DNA of 64,000 nucleotides from Romboutsia timonensis (GCF_900106845.1 NZ_LT629850.1:472686-536685), one strand, 5' to 3'; counted from the stretch's first letter, positions 1 to 9,235 are shown. The notes: generated by a model not told the origin, from the letters alone. Translations and numbers: made by a program.

Positions 1-983
1 TTACTATGAAGCTATGGCAAGATGATGATGATGAACTTATAGAAAATGAAGGTGGATGTTGTTCATTAGCAGCTGTTGAAGATGCTAGAAGAGTTGCAGA
101 TAGAATAGGTATACCTTTTTATGTATTAAATTTTAGTGATGTATTTAAACAAAAGGTAATAGAGCCTTTTATAGATGAATATTTAAATGGTAGAACTCCA
201 AATCCTTGTATAGCTTGTAATAAGCATATAAAATTTGATGATTTCTTTAATAAAGCACGTCAAATAGGATGTGATTATGTAGCTACAGGGCATTATGCTA
301 AAATAGAAAAAGATGAAAAAACAGGAAGATATCTACTTAAAAAGTCTGTTACAGATAAAAAAGATCAAACTTATGCACTATATAATTTAACTCAAGAACA
401 GTTAGAACACACATTACTTCCTATAGGTGATTATGAAAAAGAAAGAGTTAGAGAAATTGCAAAAGAAATAGGAATAGATGTTCATAATAAGCCAGATAGC
501 CAAGAAATATGCTTTGTAAAAGATAATGACTATGCTGGATATGTAAAAAAACATTCTAAAAAAAGAATTGAAGAAGGTTATTTTGTAGATACTAAAGGTA
601 ATGTCTTAGGAAAGCATAAAGGTATAGTAAACTATACTATAGGTCAAAGAAAAGGATTAGGCATAGCTTTTGGAAAACCTATGTTTGTTATTGATATAAA
701 TGCTAAGAAAAACACTGTAGTGTTAGGTGATAATGAAGATTTATTTAATAAAGTTGTCATAGCAAAAGATGTTAATCTTATAGCATTTGATGAAATAACA
801 GAACCAGTTAGAGTAGAAGCTAAGATAAGATATTCTGCTAAGCCATCTCCAGCTACAGTATACAAAATAGATAATAATAAAATAAAAATAGTATTTGATG
901 AACCTCAAAGGGCTATAACTAAAGGGCAATCTGTTGTAATGTACAATGGTGATGTTGTAGTTGGTGGAGGAATAATCTGCTAA
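1..983 (+). CDS. mnmA: tRNA-specific 2-thiouridylase MnmA, 5'-truncated by the window edge
   Basis: MnmA makes 2-thiouridine at the wobble position (U34) of Lys, Glu and Gln tRNAs, taking sulfur from a persulfide carrier and activating the tRNA with ATP. About 326 residues are visible. The reading frame is open at the left edge and the first visible codons ([11 protein letters not shown]) match the region that follows the N-terminal P-loop in the family, so roughly 30 residues with the SGGVDSS motif lie outside the window. The first ATG here, at position 6, is therefore internal. The two catalytic cysteines can be seen in NPCIACN and SQEICFV, and GQRKGLGI marks the C-terminal half. The stop is TAA at 981-983. 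A T-box-controlled alaS follows, so the gene probably ends an upstream operon. Confidence 0.96.
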   Translation, partial: TMKLWQDDDDELIENEGGCCSLAAVEDARRVADRIGIPFYVLNFSDVFKQKVIEPFIDEYLNGRTPNPCIACNKHIKFDDFFNKARQIGCDYVATGHYAKIEKDEKTGRYLLKKSVTDKKDQTYALYNLTQEQLEHTLLPIGDYEKERVREIAKEIGIDVHNKPDSQEICFVKDNDYAGYVKKHSKKRIEEGYFVDTKGNVLGKHKGIVNYTIGQRKGLGIAFGKPMFVIDINAKKNTVVLGDNEDLFNKVVIAKDVNLIAFDEITEPVRVEAKIRYSAKPSPATVYKIDNNKIKIVFDEPQRAITKGQSVVMYNGDVVVGGGIIC

Positions 984-1012
984 TAAAACTAAAATCAATA
1001 TAATTTATAGTA

Positions 1013-1041
1013 TTGATTAATTACACAAAATTTAGTAATAT
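1013..1041 (+). promoter_or_regulatory. Predicted sigma-A promoter of the alaS T-box leader
   Basis: TTGATT at 1013-1018 and TAATAT at 1036-1041 are separated by 17 bp. Transcription would begin near 1048, upstream of the whole T-box, which is where a leader promoter must sit. This is prediction from consensus only. Confidence 0.55.
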
Positions 1042-1094
1042 AACATATATAAGTAGTTAGAATAAAGTTTAACATATGAATTCTAACTATAAAA

Positions 1095-1345
1095 TTAAAT
1101 TTATTAGATACAGAGATAAGAAATAGTAAATTATTTGATGCCTTACAGAGAGAGGGAATTGGTGGAAGCCCTTAGGATAGAATAGTTGAAGCAGTCTTTG
1201 AGTATCAGTCCTGAAATAATAGTATGGATTGACGGTAGTTCCGTTATAACTAAGGTTTTCCGAAGATGTCATGATTTATTATGATAATTAGGGTGGTACC
1301 GCGAATGTAATCCTCGCCCCTATAAGTTTTTATAGGCGCGGGGTT
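1095..1345 (+). promoter_or_regulatory. T-box riboswitch, tRNA-Ala specific (GCA specifier), with terminator
   Basis: This leader senses uncharged tRNA-Ala and decides whether transcription continues into alaS. Visible landmarks in order are the AGTA of the lower stem I near 1112, the AGAGAG and GGTGGAAG elements at 1147-1168, GAA followed by specifier codon GCA at 1191-1193 and the usual CTTTGAGT after it, the conserved AGGGTGGTACCGCG antiterminator block at 1290-1303, and a GC-rich terminator at 1312-1346 ending in a T-run. GCA decodes alanine. The TGGT bulge is complementary to an ACCA acceptor end, as expected for tRNA-Ala with discriminator A. Specifier and downstream gene agree. Confidence 0.95.
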
Positions 1346-1347
1346 TT
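1312..1347 (+). terminator. T-box conditional terminator
   Basis: The arm CCTCGCCCCTATA (1312-1324) pairs with TATAGGCGCGGGG (1331-1343) with one wobble and one mismatch, and is followed by seven T. It competes with the antiterminator formed by the AGGGTGGTACC block. Confidence 0.85.
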
Positions 1348-1506
1348 TTAATTATAAGGAATTTATTTATAAGTTCCAAGCATTAAATTTGAATAATAAG
1401 CCTTAGATATTTGGTGATATAAGTAGTTTTGTTTGCTAAATAGTTAAAGTAAAATCAAATTTAGAATTTAAAAATAAAAGATATATAAAATAGGAGGAAA
1501 TTTAAG

Positions 1507-4152
1507 ATGCAACAAATGGGATTAAATGAAATTAGAAGTAAATTTTTAAAGTTCTTTGAATCTAAAGATCACTACTTAAAGGAAAGTGCTTCTTTAGTGC
1601 CACAAAATGATAAAAGTTTATTACTTATAAACTCAGGTATGGCTCCGCTTAAAAATTATTTTGCCGGTGTAGAAGTTCCACCAAGTGTTAGAATGACTAC
1701 TTGCCAAAAGTGTATAAGAACAGGAGATATAGAAAATGTAGGAAAGACTGCTAGACATGGTACTTTCTTTGAAATGTTAGGGAACTTCTCATTTGGAGAT
1801 TACTTTAAAGAGCAATCTATATCTTGGGGATGGGAGTTTGTTACACAACATTTAAATATACCTGAAGAGAAAGTATGGGTAACTGTATATGAAGAAGATG
1901 ATGAAGCTTTTGGTATATGGGAAAATCAAATAAAAATACCTAAAGAAAGAATAGTTAGGCTTGGTAAAGATGATAACTTCTGGGAAATAGGTATAGGACC
2001 TTGTGGACCATGTTCAGAATTATACTTCGATAGAGGTGAAGAATATGGATGTGATAATCCGGATTGTAAACCAGGATGTGATTGTGATAGATATTTAGAA
2101 TTCTGGAACCATGTTTTCACTCAATTCAATAGAGATGAAGAAGGTAACTATGGACAATTAGAACATAAAAATATAGATACTGGAATGGGTCTAGAAAGAA
2201 TGGCTTGTATAATGCAAGGTGTAGATACTATATTTGATGTAGATACTATAAAGCATATATTAAATACAGTAGAAAAAATGGCTAATGTTGAATACGGAAA
2301 AGGTGGAAAAACTGACGTATCAATAAGAATAATAACTGACCATATAAGAGCGGTAAGTTTCTTAGTTGCAGATGGTGTATTACCATCTAATGAAGGTAGA
2401 GGATATGTTCTTAGAAGATTGTTAAGAAGAGCAGCACGTCATGGTAAGTTATTAGTAATAAAAGAAAACTTCTTATATAAATTAGTGGATGAAGTTATAA
2501 AAGTAAGTGGAGAAGCTTACCCAGAATTAGTAGAAAAAGAAAGCTACATCAAAAAAGTTATAAGAATTGAAGAAGAAAAATTCAATGAAACTATAGAACA
2601 AGGTATGGAAATACTAGCTTCTTATATAGCAGATTTAAAGAAAAATGGAGAAACTACTTTAAGTGGAGAAAATGCATTTAAATTATATGACACTTATGGA
2701 TTCCCAATAGATTTAACTCAAGAAATATTAGAAGAAGAACATTTATCTATAGATGAAGAAGCATTCAATGAGGAAATGAACAAGCAAAGAGAAAGAGCTA
2801 GAAGTGCTAGAGGAAATATGGATGGAGAAAGTTGGAAGGAAGATCCATTATCAAAATTAGATTCTTCAGTAGCTAGTACTTTTGAAGGATATTTTGAATT
2901 AGAAAATTCAGGAATAATAAAAGCTATAGTTAAAGATAATGAATTAGTAGATTCAGCTGTAGCAGGAGACAAAGTTATTGTTGTACTTGATAAAACTACA
3001 TTCTACCCAGAAGGTGGGGGACAAGCTGGGGATGCTGGACTTTTAGTAAATAAAAATGAAGACATAGTAGTTGAAGTAATAGATACTAAAAAAGGTGCTA
3101 ACAACACTATAAAGCATATAGGTATAGTAAAAAGCGGTATGATAAATACTGGAGAAAAATTATCTACAATAGTAGATAAAGAAATAAGAATGGCATCTGC
3201 TAGAAATCACAGTGCTACTCACTTACTTCATAAAGCATTAAAAGAAGTTTTAGGAGAACACGTTAACCAAGCAGGATCGCTTGTTACTTCAGAAAGATTA
3301 AGATTTGACGTAACTCATTTTGAAGCTATAACTAAGGAAGAATTAAAAGTTATAGAAGAAAAAGTAAATGATGTAATACTTGAATCTTTAAATATAACTT
3401 GTGAAAATATGAGTATAAATGATGCAAAAAATAAAGGAGCTATGGCTTTATTTGGTGAAAAATATGGTGATGAAGTAAGAGTTGTTTCTATGGGAGATTA
3501 TTCAATAGAACTTTGTGGTGGTACTCACTTAACTAATACTTCTCAAATAGGTATGTTTAAAATATTATCTGAAGGTGGAGTAGCTGCAGGTGTTAGAAGA
3601 ATAGAAGCTATAACAGGTAGAGCAGTTTACAACTACTTAAAAGAAAAAGAAGAAATAATATCTAATGTATGCTCAAACTTAAAAACTAAAGAAGATAGTT
3701 TATCTCAAAAAGTAACTTATTTAATAGAAGAAAATAAATCATTATCAAAAGAATTACATGATATGAAAACTAAGATGAGCTTACAAGCGGTAGACTCAGT
3801 ACTTGACTCTAAATTAGATGTAAATGGAGTTAATTTAGTAACTACTAAATTTGAAGGTATGGATATGAATACTTTAAAAGAAGTTGCAGATAATTTAAGA
3901 GATAAATTAGTAAGTGGAGTTGTAGTACTTGCTAATACAACAGATGATAAATTAAATCTTGTAGCTACAGCAACTAAAGATGCAGTGGATAAAGGTGTTC
4001 ACTGTGGAAATATAGTTAAATCTATTGCACAAATTGCTGGTGGAAAAGGTGGAGGAAGACCTAATATGGCTCAAGCTGGTGCACCAGATGTTTCTAAAGT
4101 TGATGAAGCCTTAAATCATGCAAGTGAAGTTTTAAAATCACAAGTTAAGTAA
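1507..4152 (+). CDS. alaS: Alanine--tRNA ligase
   Basis: AlaRS charges tRNA-Ala and edits mis-acylated Ser- and Gly-tRNA-Ala. The protein is 881 residues, the normal full length. The class II catalytic domain is N-terminal (MAPLKNYF, then RTGDIENVGKTARH). The editing and zinc-binding motifs HSATHLLH (near residue 568) and CGGTHLTNT (near 669) are intact, followed by a coiled region and a C-terminal DHHA1 domain with GGGRPNMAQAG. The ATG at 1507 has a strong AGGAGG ribosome binding site 9 bases before it. A T-box leader controls expression in response to tRNA-Ala charging. ireB follows after 24 bp and is probably co-transcribed. Confidence 0.98.
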   Translation: MQQMGLNEIRSKFLKFFESKDHYLKESASLVPQNDKSLLLINSGMAPLKNYFAGVEVPPSVRMTTCQKCIRTGDIENVGKTARHGTFFEMLGNFSFGDYFKEQSISWGWEFVTQHLNIPEEKVWVTVYEEDDEAFGIWENQIKIPKERIVRLGKDDNFWEIGIGPCGPCSELYFDRGEEYGCDNPDCKPGCDCDRYLEFWNHVFTQFNRDEEGNYGQLEHKNIDTGMGLERMACIMQGVDTIFDVDTIKHILNTVEKMANVEYGKGGKTDVSIRIITDHIRAVSFLVADGVLPSNEGRGYVLRRLLRRAARHGKLLVIKENFLYKLVDEVIKVSGEAYPELVEKESYIKKVIRIEEEKFNETIEQGMEILASYIADLKKNGETTLSGENAFKLYDTYGFPIDLTQEILEEEHLSIDEEAFNEEMNKQRERARSARGNMDGESWKEDPLSKLDSSVASTFEGYFELENSGIIKAIVKDNELVDSAVAGDKVIVVLDKTTFYPEGGGQAGDAGLLVNKNEDIVVEVIDTKKGANNTIKHIGIVKSGMINTGEKLSTIVDKEIRMASARNHSATHLLHKALKEVLGEHVNQAGSLVTSERLRFDVTHFEAITKEELKVIEEKVNDVILESLNITCENMSINDAKNKGAMALFGEKYGDEVRVVSMGDYSIELCGGTHLTNTSQIGMFKILSEGGVAAGVRRIEAITGRAVYNYLKEKEEIISNVCSNLKTKEDSLSQKVTYLIEENKSLSKELHDMKTKMSLQAVDSVLDSKLDVNGVNLVTTKFEGMDMNTLKEVADNLRDKLVSGVVVLANTTDDKLNLVATATKDAVDKGVHCGNIVKSIAQIAGGKGGGRPNMAQAGAPDVSKVDEALNHASEVLKSQVK

Positions 4153-4176
4153 TCCTATTTTAAGGGGGCTTTAAAA

Positions 4177-4434
4177 ATGAATAAAGATTTAGATTATACT
4201 ATGAAGTTTGAAGGGATATCAGACGATAAAATGAGTGTTTCACAAGCTCTAGATTTTGTAAATGAAGCACTATTAGAAAAAGGATACAATCCTATAAATC
4301 AAATTATAGGATACCTTCTTTCAGGAGATTCTAGTTATATAACTGGATATAAAAATGCAAGATCTATAATCAAAAAATTTGAAAGAGATGAGATACTTGA
4401 AGAAGTAATACAATATTACTTAAATAGAAAGTAG
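4177..4434 (+). CDS. ireB: IreB family regulatory phosphoprotein (UPF0297)
   Basis: This 85-residue cytoplasmic protein matches the IreB/UPF0297 family along its whole length, with MKFEGISDD near the start and the conserved GYNPINQIIGYLLSGD core. In Enterococcus faecalis IreB is phosphorylated by the PASTA kinase IreK and affects cephalosporin resistance; the same role here is inference. The order alaS-ireB-...-ruvX is conserved in Firmicutes. A GGGGG-type ribosome binding site precedes the ATG, and the next gene starts 10 bp after the stop. Confidence 0.93.
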   Translation: MNKDLDYTMKFEGISDDKMSVSQALDFVNEALLEKGYNPINQIIGYLLSGDSSYITGYKNARSIIKKFERDEILEEVIQYYLNRK

Positions 4435-4444
4435 GTTAAAACTT

Positions 4445-6622
4445 ATGAAAAAGAAACTTGTATCAGTACTGTTTGCAGTGATGGTACTTATAGTTTCTAT
4501 TCCTAAATATAGCTTTGCTGCTGAAAGTGGCAAAGTTATATTTATAAATATGAATAGAACTACTATAAAATCAATGCAAGACATACCTAGTTTAAAGGCT
4601 GAACTAGAAAAACGAGGATATATGGGTCTAATGAATATAAGAGGTGACAAAGGCACTGATGATAAAAGATCCCTTGCAAGTATGGGTGCTGGAGGACGAG
4701 CAAACTTAGCATCTGACTCATATATAAACTTTAAAGAAGCAACTAAGGAAAATGCAACTATTTATAAGTCATCAACAGGAAAAACTCCTAAAAAAATAAA
4801 TGATTTATCAATAAATCAATCATTAAATGAAAATGAAGCAAATGGTCAATATGGATCTACATTAGGTTCACTTGGACAAACTTTATCAGATAATAATTTT
4901 AAGGTTGCTGTTTTAGGAAATAGCGATACAGTAGAAAATGGCGAATTAAAAGAAAATAGAAATATATGCTTAATAGCTATGGATAACTATGGTAGAGTAG
5001 CGGATGGAAATATCGAAGATATTAATATCGAAGACGATACCATGCCATTTGGAATAAGAGCTGATTATGATAAATTAACTAAAGAAACTAAATCATTATA
5101 TGAAAATAATGATGCTTTATTTGTAGATTTAGGAGATACATATAGATTAGATCAATATAAAGGTTTTTTAAATGAGCATACTTATTCTAAAATGAAAAAA
5201 ACTATACATAATAACATAAGTAAATATTTAGAATCAGTATTTAATATGGTAGGAGATAATGATGTTGTTTATATAGCTAGCTCTTTCCCAAGTAAATTAG
5301 CTTATAAAAATAAAGAAAGATTATCTCCAATTATAAAGTTTAAAGGTAATGAAAAAGGTTTATTATCTTCATCTACAACAAGAAGAGATGGTATTGTAGC
5401 CAATATAGATGTAGGAGTAGATATACTTAATGAATTTGGATTAGAAAATAAGTCTATGGTAGGTAGAGCTTATAGTTTAATACAAAAAGATGATAATGTA
5501 GATTTCTTATCATATGAACTTGAAAAAATGGCAACTATATCTAATATAAGATCAACAGTTGTAAATACTTTTGTAGGAGTTGTATCTGTATCTTGGGTTA
5601 TAGGTATGGTAGCTATATTATTTAGAAATCGTATACCTAACAAAGATAAAGTATTTAATGTAATAAAAGAGTTTATAAAGTTAGGAATAATAATGCCATT
5701 AGTATTTTTATTAGCTCCTATATTTAACTTTAAAATACCTGTATCTATGACTATTGGTATAATTATAACAACACTTGCTTTATACTTATTAGGTAGAGTT
5801 TTATTTAAAGATGATTTAAAACAGATGGGATTCTTTGCATTAATAACTATTTTAGTAATTGTAATAGATTGTATATTTGGAACGTACCTTATGAAAAATA
5901 ATATAATGAGTTATGATGCAATTATTGGAGCTCGATATTATGGTGTAGGTAATGAGTATGAGGGTGTATCTATAGCAAGTCCTATATTTGCATTTGCAAT
6001 ACTATTAAATTATAATAAAAAGCTTCCAAAATGGTCGATAATAATAGCTTCAATAGTAATATTAATAACTAGTGCATATCCTACTATGGGTGCTAATGTT
6101 GGTGGAGCTATATCTCAAACTGCTGCATATTTATTATTTATAATGCTTATATTTGATGTTAAATTAGATTTAAAGAAAGTAATATTAATAGGAATTTCAG
6201 TAGTTGCAGTGGTTGGAGCATTTGCATTTTTCGATATAGTATCAGGAAGCGAATCTCATTTAGGTTTATTTGTACAACAAATATTCTTAAATGGACCAAG
6301 CGCTATAATACAAACTTTTGCTAGAAAAATAGGTATGAATGTTAAGTTAGCTCAAACTAGTGTATGGGTAAATATATTACTAGCAGGTATATTTATAATA
6401 GGAATATTTATAATTAAGCCACCTAGACAATTTAGAATGATAGCTAAAAGATATCCTATGATATTTAAAGGATTTATAGCTTCTATGGTGGGATGTATAG
6501 TAACCCTTTTAGTAAATGATTCAGGAATAGTTGCAGCATCTACAGCATCTATTTATATATTAATACCTCTTATAATAATAAGTATTAATATGTTAGTACC
6601 TGAAAATAAAGAGAATGATTAA
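4445..6622 (+). CDS. Exported-domain plus polytopic membrane protein, function unknown
   Basis: The 725-residue protein begins with a signal-like helix ending near YSFAAES. An extracytoplasmic domain of about 350 residues follows (VIFINMNRTTI, then GLMNIRGDKG and the ASMGAGGRANL stretch). The second half has roughly eight to ten hydrophobic membrane segments (residues about 380-715) with short charged loops such as FRNRIPNKDKVF and KPPRQFRMIAKRYP. The N-terminal part resembles the alkaline-phosphatase-like fold of uncharacterised clostridial membrane proteins, in which a MNxR...xxGAG pattern recurs; that assignment is tentative. It sits 10 bp after ireB and before ruvX and is probably the last gene of the alaS transcript, because a strong terminator follows. 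Confidence 0.75.
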   Translation: MKKKLVSVLFAVMVLIVSIPKYSFAAESGKVIFINMNRTTIKSMQDIPSLKAELEKRGYMGLMNIRGDKGTDDKRSLASMGAGGRANLASDSYINFKEATKENATIYKSSTGKTPKKINDLSINQSLNENEANGQYGSTLGSLGQTLSDNNFKVAVLGNSDTVENGELKENRNICLIAMDNYGRVADGNIEDINIEDDTMPFGIRADYDKLTKETKSLYENNDALFVDLGDTYRLDQYKGFLNEHTYSKMKKTIHNNISKYLESVFNMVGDNDVVYIASSFPSKLAYKNKERLSPIIKFKGNEKGLLSSSTTRRDGIVANIDVGVDILNEFGLENKSMVGRAYSLIQKDDNVDFLSYELEKMATISNIRSTVVNTFVGVVSVSWVIGMVAILFRNRIPNKDKVFNVIKEFIKLGIIMPLVFLLAPIFNFKIPVSMTIGIIITTLALYLLGRVLFKDDLKQMGFFALITILVIVIDCIFGTYLMKNNIMSYDAIIGARYYGVGNEYEGVSIASPIFAFAILLNYNKKLPKWSIIIASIVILITSAYPTMGANVGGAISQTAAYLLFIMLIFDVKLDLKKVILIGISVVAVVGAFAFFDIVSGSESHLGLFVQQIFLNGPSAIIQTFARKIGMNVKLAQTSVWVNILLAGIFIIGIFIIKPPRQFRMIAKRYPMIFKGFIASMVGCIVTLLVNDSGIVAASTASIYILIPLIIISINMLVPENKEND

Positions 6623-6624
6623 GG

Positions 6625-6658
6625 AAATTAGTCAGGTTAAATATCCTGACTAATTTTT
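6625..6658 (+). terminator. Intrinsic terminator after the alaS-ireB-membrane protein operon
   Basis: AAATTAGTCAGG (6625-6636) pairs with CCTGACTAATTT (6645-6656), with an 8-base loop and a T-run. It starts 3 bp after the stop codon. Confidence 0.85.
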
Positions 6659-6825
6659 ACGCTTAAGAAGATTATATTATATTGATAATCTTGGATAACT
6701 TAGTAAACATATTTATATAAATATATTATTTTTTAGCGTAAAAATATTTTGAGCAACGGACAAAGTCGTTGGCGACATGAAATACTTCGCCGACACGTCG
6801 CTCAAGCGAAGCGAATTTTTTATTT
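6654..6825. repeat. GC-rich imperfect hairpin and inverted repeats in the gap before ruvX
   Basis: The 313-bp gap between 6622 and 6936 holds no gene. TTTTTACGCT (6654-6663) recurs inverted as AGCGTAAAAA (6735-6744). Immediately after it a GC-rich hairpin runs from TTGAGC (6749-6754) to GCTCAA (6800-6805), with an inner stem GTTGGCGA (6768-6775) / TCGCCGAC (6787-6794). A GCGAAGCGA tail and six T follow. Base composition is sharply unlike the surrounding DNA. It could be a dispersed repeat, a small RNA with terminator, or a processing signal; I cannot tell which. No second copy was seen in this window. Confidence 0.6.
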
Positions 6826-6935
6826 ATAGTATATAATGATATAGATAACAAATGTATTAATAAATACTTTATGGACAAATTAAATAAGAAAATAGTTTTA
6901 TATTAAATTTATAAAATTGAATAAGGAGAAATAGT

Positions 6936-7361
6936 ATGTTAGACGGAAGAATAATGGGACTTGATGTAGGAGATAAAACTATTGGAGTTGCTGTAAGTGA
7001 TTTAATGGGACTTACAGCTCAAGGCGTTAAGACTATAAAAAGAGTAGGAAAGAAAAAAGATATCGAAGCATTGAAAGAAATAATAAAAGAAAGACAAGTT
7101 AATAAAATAGTTTCAGGACTTCCTAAAAATATGAATGGAACATTAGGACCTCAAGGTGAAAAGGTTATAAAATTTTGTGAACTATTAGAGGAAGAAACAG
7201 GTATAAAGATAGAATATTGGGATGAAAGATTATCTACAGTGGCTGCTGAAAGAACCCTTATACAAGGTAATGTAAGGAGAGAAAATAGAAAAGGTGTAAT
7301 AGATATGGTTGCAGCAGTAATAATATTACAAGGTTACTTAGATAGACAAAGAAATTTTTAA
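6936..7361 (+). CDS. ruvX: YqgF/RuvX-type RNase H-fold nuclease
   Basis: This 141-residue protein belongs to the YqgF family of RNase H-like nucleases, proposed to act as a Holliday junction resolvase or in maturation of the 16S rRNA 5' end. The first acidic motif is [15 protein letters not shown] near the N terminus, [11 protein letters not shown] lies mid-protein, and [11 protein letters not shown] carries further catalytic acidic residues. An AAGGAG site lies 8 bases before the ATG. The gene is close to DUF1292, as is usual in Firmicutes. Confidence 0.94.
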   Translation: MLDGRIMGLDVGDKTIGVAVSDLMGLTAQGVKTIKRVGKKKDIEALKEIIKERQVNKIVSGLPKNMNGTLGPQGEKVIKFCELLEEETGIKIEYWDERLSTVAAERTLIQGNVRRENRKGVIDMVAAVIILQGYLDRQRNF

Positions 7362-7428
7362 AAAATATATAAAATTATAGTTTTATGATATATAATATAA
7401 TTAATAAATAAAACAGAGGTGAAAAGGC

Positions 7429-7698
7429 ATGCAAGAAAACATAATAAACTTAATAGATGAAAATGGTGTAGAAAGTCAATTTGAAATAATATTAACACTA
7501 GAAGCTGAAGGTAAAGAATATGCTATATTAATGCCAGTTGAGGAAGAAGAAGCTGAAGAAGCATTAGTATTTAGAATAGACCAAGATGAACAAGGTGAGA
7601 TATTAGTTCCACTAGAAGATGATAAAGAATATGAAATAGTTGTAGATGTATACAATACATTAATGGAAGAAGAAGGATTAAACTTTGATGAAGAATAA
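7429..7698 (+). CDS. DUF1292 family protein (YrzB-like)
   Basis: This 89-residue, very acidic cytoplasmic protein matches DUF1292, with the pattern INLIDENGVESQFEIILTL, then EYAILMPVEEEE. The molecular function is unknown. The family is typically encoded next to ruvX and fur in clostridia, as here. The ribosome binding site GAGGTG precedes the ATG. A terminator follows directly, so this ends the ruvX unit. Confidence 0.9.
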   Translation: MQENIINLIDENGVESQFEIILTLEAEGKEYAILMPVEEEEAEEALVFRIDQDEQGEILVPLEDDKEYEIVVDVYNTLMEEEGLNFDEE

Positions 7699-7703
7699 TT
7701 AGT

Positions 7704-7745
7704 AAAAAAGACTTTTCAAATTAAATTTTGGGAAGTCTTTTTTTG
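7704..7745 (+). terminator. Intrinsic terminator after DUF1292
   Basis: AAAAAAGACTT (7704-7714) pairs with AAGTCTTTTTT (7733-7743), and the T-run continues. Confidence 0.8.
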
Positions 7746-7807
7746 TGTGTAAATTTATTATAATCAGGGAAAAATATTTAAAAATTGATTAGGAAGGAGT
7801 TAAAAAA

Positions 7808-8701
7808 GTGAAAAAAAAGGGATTAATTTTATTATTATTGCTATTAATTAGTTTTGTATCTACTTTTAATGTATATAGCTTTAGTGAAAGAGATATTAAA
7901 GAATATAAAATGATAGAAAATATTCTTTTAATAGGGTTAGATGGAACTAATGATAAATTTCCTAAAAGATCTGATACGATGATAATATTAACTATAGATA
8001 AGTTAAATAAATCTTTAAAACTTACATCTTTAGCAAGAGATACTTTAGTTAAAATTCCAGGAAGAGGAGAAGAAAAATTAACTCATGCCTATGCATATGG
8101 ACAAGAGGAACTATTGATGCAAACTATAAATGAGAACTTTGATTTAGATATAAAAGACTATGCAGTAGTAAACTTTAAATCATTTATTGATATAGTAGAT
8201 ATAATAGGTGGAGTTGATATTAATGTAAATGAAAAAGAAATACATCACTTAAATGAAGTAATAAAAGAGTGCTATGGGGTAAATCATGAGGATACTAAAA
8301 ATATAGAGTATATAACAAGTAGTGGAAATCATAATTTAAATGGATACCAAGCTCTTGCTTATGCTAGAATAAGAAAATTAGATACAATATATAAAAGAGA
8401 CGAAAGACAAAGGTTAATACTAACTAATATAGCGCACAAATTATCTGATGTTTCTATAAGCAAATATCCGCAAATTGCAAAAAGTATATTAAGACATATA
8501 AAAGTTAATATAGCATTTAATAAGATAATAGATTTAGCATTTATAGCTCATGAGCTAGCAAGTTATGATATAAGTCAATTAGAATTTCCTATATCAGAGT
8601 ATAGAGAAGAAGGTATAATTGGTGAAAAAGGAACTTATGTAGTTAAGTGGGATAAAAATAAAAATATAGAGTTATTACATCAGTTTATATATGGCAATTA
8701 G
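7808..8701 (+). CDS. LytR-CpsA-Psr (LCP) family cell-wall ligase
   Basis: LCP enzymes transfer anionic glycopolymers from a lipid carrier onto peptidoglycan outside the membrane. The 297-residue protein has an N-terminal membrane anchor (KKKGLILLLLLLISF) and then the LCP core: NILLIGLDG, KRSDTMIILTID, SLARDTLVKIPG with the conserved arginine, the IVDIIGGVDINV region, and YARIRKLD..RDERQR near the end. The start is GTG with AGGAAGGAG upstream. It is slightly short for the family and has no C-terminal extension. It is separated by terminators from both neighbours. Confidence 0.93.
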   Translation: MKKKGLILLLLLLISFVSTFNVYSFSERDIKEYKMIENILLIGLDGTNDKFPKRSDTMIILTIDKLNKSLKLTSLARDTLVKIPGRGEEKLTHAYAYGQEELLMQTINENFDLDIKDYAVVNFKSFIDIVDIIGGVDINVNEKEIHHLNEVIKECYGVNHEDTKNIEYITSSGNHNLNGYQALAYARIRKLDTIYKRDERQRLILTNIAHKLSDVSISKYPQIAKSILRHIKVNIAFNKIIDLAFIAHELASYDISQLEFPISEYREEGIIGEKGTYVVKWDKNKNIELLHQFIYGN

Positions 8702-8713
8702 TGGGTATAATCA

Positions 8714-8757
8714 AAATATTGTAATTGACAATAAGTTCATTATCAATTACAATATTT
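8714..8757. promoter_or_regulatory. Long inverted repeat upstream of fur, candidate Fur operator
   Basis: Two 19-bp arms (8714-8732 and 8739-8757) match in 18 of 19 positions around the 6-base centre AAGTTC. The inner halves, TTGACAAT and ATTATCAA, resemble half-sites of the classical iron box, though the centre is longer than the standard 7-1-7 arrangement. It lies 37 bp before the chosen fur start. There is no T-run, so it is less likely to be a simple terminator of the LCP gene. Confidence 0.5.
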
Positions 8758-8793
8758 AATAAAGATTATCAGTTGAAAATAAGGGTGATTAGT

Positions 8794-9231
8794 ATGAATA
8801 CTATGGATATATTAAAAGAAAAATTAAGAGAAACGGGATTTAAAATAACTCCTCAAAGAAGAGCTGTAATAGACATTTTATTAAAACATAACAGTGAGCA
8901 TTTAAGTAGTGAACAGATATATGATTTAGTTAGAGTTGATTGTCCTGAAATAGGACTAGCTACAGTTTACAGAACTATGCAATTATTAGATGAAATCGGA
9001 GTAATATCAAAACTTAATTTAGATGACGGATGTATAAGATATGAAATTAGTTTAAATAAAAATGAATGTCATAATCATCATCATTTAATATGTAAAAATT
9101 GCTCAAAAATAATAGAAGTTCAAGAAGATTTATTAGAGAGCATAGAAAGTAAAATCCAAGAAAGATATAAATTTGATATAGTAGATCATGATGTAAAATT
9201 CTATGGATTATGTGAAGATTGTAAAAAATAA
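8794..9231 (+). CDS. fur: Fur family metalloregulator, probably Fur itself
   Basis: This is a metal-dependent repressor with an N-terminal winged helix (KITPQRRAVIDIL, then GLATVYRTMQLLDEIG) and a C-terminal dimerisation and metal domain. The histidine-rich metal site CHNHHHLIC is present, and two CxxC motifs (CKNC and CEDC) form the structural zinc site. The ATG at 8794 gives 145 residues, the family norm. An upstream in-frame ATG at 8725 would add 23 residues that do not look like Fur and overlap the inverted repeat. The HHHHH-like box and the genomic position beside DUF1292 favour Fur over PerR or Zur. Autoregulation through the upstream palindrome is inference. Confidence 0.88.
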   Translation: MNTMDILKEKLRETGFKITPQRRAVIDILLKHNSEHLSSEQIYDLVRVDCPEIGLATVYRTMQLLDEIGVISKLNLDDGCIRYEISLNKNECHNHHHLICKNCSKIIEVQEDLLESIESKIQERYKFDIVDHDVKFYGLCEDCKK

Positions 9232-9235
9232 TAAT

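Noticed and set aside
1087..1272. A 61-codon minus-strand frame across the T-box
   Set aside because: The region is fully explained by the T-box RNA and the frame has no binding site.
8725..8793. A 23-codon N-terminal extension of Fur
   Set aside because: It overlaps the upstream palindrome, lacks a ribosome site and does not resemble Fur N termini.
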